Notes under the pieces: model-generated
Told to the model about the DNA's origin: nothing
The model's database searches: none
What the model saw: only the letters and a program-made list of their open reading frames with translations
Part shown: one piece after another, positions 6,980 through 7,502 of the stretch
Position numbering within the stretch: the stretch's first letter is position 1
How the letters are laid out: every line of letters begins with the position of its first letter
Program-made: the position numbers and the translations under genes
Origin: an uncultured Leptolyngbya sp.
Lineage (GTDB): Bacteria > Cyanobacteriota > Cyanobacteriia > Phormidesmidales > Phormidesmidaceae
Direction: 5' to 3'
DNA length: 7,502 nt
NCBI GenBank assembly: GCA_937899365.1
Contig: CALBPH010000272.1
Location: 1 to 7,502, forward strand

Positions 6980-7502
6980 GCATTGCTTCCGTCAATTATT
7001 CAAATAATGGTGCCGTGTCTCCTGAACCTGAGTTTCCGTCAGCCCAGCTATCCATTCGCAATGTTTCTAAGGTATTCGCAGGTAAGCGAGATATCTTTAG
7101 TAAGCTGACGCGTAAAACATCTCGAGATTTTCTGGCCATTGAGGACATTAGTTTAGACATTGAGCCTAATACCTTTGTTTCCATCATTGGTCCGTCGGGC
7201 TGCGGTAAGTCCACATTGCTCAATATGGTGGCTGGGTTATCGCCCGTCACCCGTGGTGAGATTCTGCTGAATGGTCATCCTATTCAGGGACCCGGACCGG
7301 ACCGGGGCATGGTGTTTCAAAACTATGCCCTAATGCCCTGGATGACGGTAGAGGAGAACATTCGATTTGCCGTTGAAACCGTTTATCCAAAACTGTCGCC
7401 CACGCAGCGCACCCATAACATAAAAGAACAGCTTCCGCTGGTGGGTCGTGAAGGGGCCGAGAAAAAGCATCCCCATGAGCTTTCTGGTGGTATGCGGCAA
7501 CG
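6976..7502 (+). CDS. ABC transporter ATP-binding protein, NrtD/SsuB-like (3' truncated by window edge)
   Basis: The frame starts at GTG 6976, overlapping the permease stop as GTGA, which suggests translational coupling, and runs off the right edge after 175 codons. Visible are the A-loop region DFLAIEDIS (Phe52), Walker A GPSGCGKST (72-80), the Q-loop MVFQNYALMPWMT (Gln115) and the signature LSGGMRQ (169-175), where the window stops; Walker B and the H-loop lie beyond it. An N-terminal tail of about 23 residues and a short insert before the A-loop (GKRDIFSKLTRKTSRD) are slightly unusual. It powers the importer. Whether it is a short NrtD-type ATPase or a NrtC/CmpC-type fusion with a binding-protein-like C-terminal domain cannot be decided here. 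Confidence 0.93.
   Translation, partial: MSIASVNYSNNGAVSPEPEFPSAQLSIRNVSKVFAGKRDIFSKLTRKTSRDFLAIEDISLDIEPNTFVSIIGPSGCGKSTLLNMVAGLSPVTRGEILLNGHPIQGPGPDRGMVFQNYALMPWMTVEENIRFAVETVYPKLSPTQRTHNIKEQLPLVGREGAEKKHPHELSGGMRQ

Noticed and set aside
6996..7250. Minus-strand open frame inside the ATPase gene
   Set aside because: The plus-strand frame here encodes an unmistakable Walker A and Q-loop, so this is a shadow frame. The same applies to the other overlapping frames within the symporter, kinase, binding-protein and permease genes.

Overview
The window looks cyanobacterial. The palindrome GCGATCGC (HIP1), over-represented in many cyanobacterial genomes, occurs three times (2697, 3810, 4512) where about 0.1 would be expected by chance, and the right-hand genes form an NrtA/NrtB/NrtD-type ABC importer of the kind common in that phylum. 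The species cannot be named from sequence alone.

Layout. (1) 1-102: an open frame on + that enters from the left edge, probably the tail of a neighbouring gene. A strong symmetric hairpin with T-tracts on both sides (140-179) separates it from the next gene. (2) 239-1741, minus: a sodium:solute symporter (SSS family). Its leader (1786-1955, minus strand) carries a textbook guanidine-I (ykkC-yxkD class I) riboswitch aptamer, joined to an intrinsic terminator that shares the aptamer's last strand. This is the key observation: the symporter should be switched on by guanidinium. (3) 2134-3339, minus, and 3471-4238, plus: a divergent pair, a soluble PAS histidine kinase and a response regulator with an AraC-type DNA-binding domain. 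(4) 4463 to the right edge, plus: an ABC importer operon. It encodes a substrate-binding protein with an unusual N-terminal extension ahead of an internal Tat/lipobox-like segment, a permease, and an ATPase overlapping the permease by four bases and cut by the window edge inside its signature motif.

Working model (inference). The locus scavenges a small nitrogen compound, with guanidine the leading candidate. The riboswitch senses guanidine and opens expression of the symporter. The two-component pair, encoded between the transporters, is a plausible regulator of the ABC operon, since a 9-base sequence (TGATCTCGG) is shared between the kinase/regulator intergenic region and the region just before the ABC operon. 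No guanidine riboswitch is visible ahead of the ABC operon itself. In Synechocystis, as I recall, an NrtA-like ABC transporter (sll1080-1082) lies next to the nickel-dependent guanidine hydrolase (sll1077) and its nickel chaperones. An equivalent enzyme would be expected just outside this window, but none is seen inside it.
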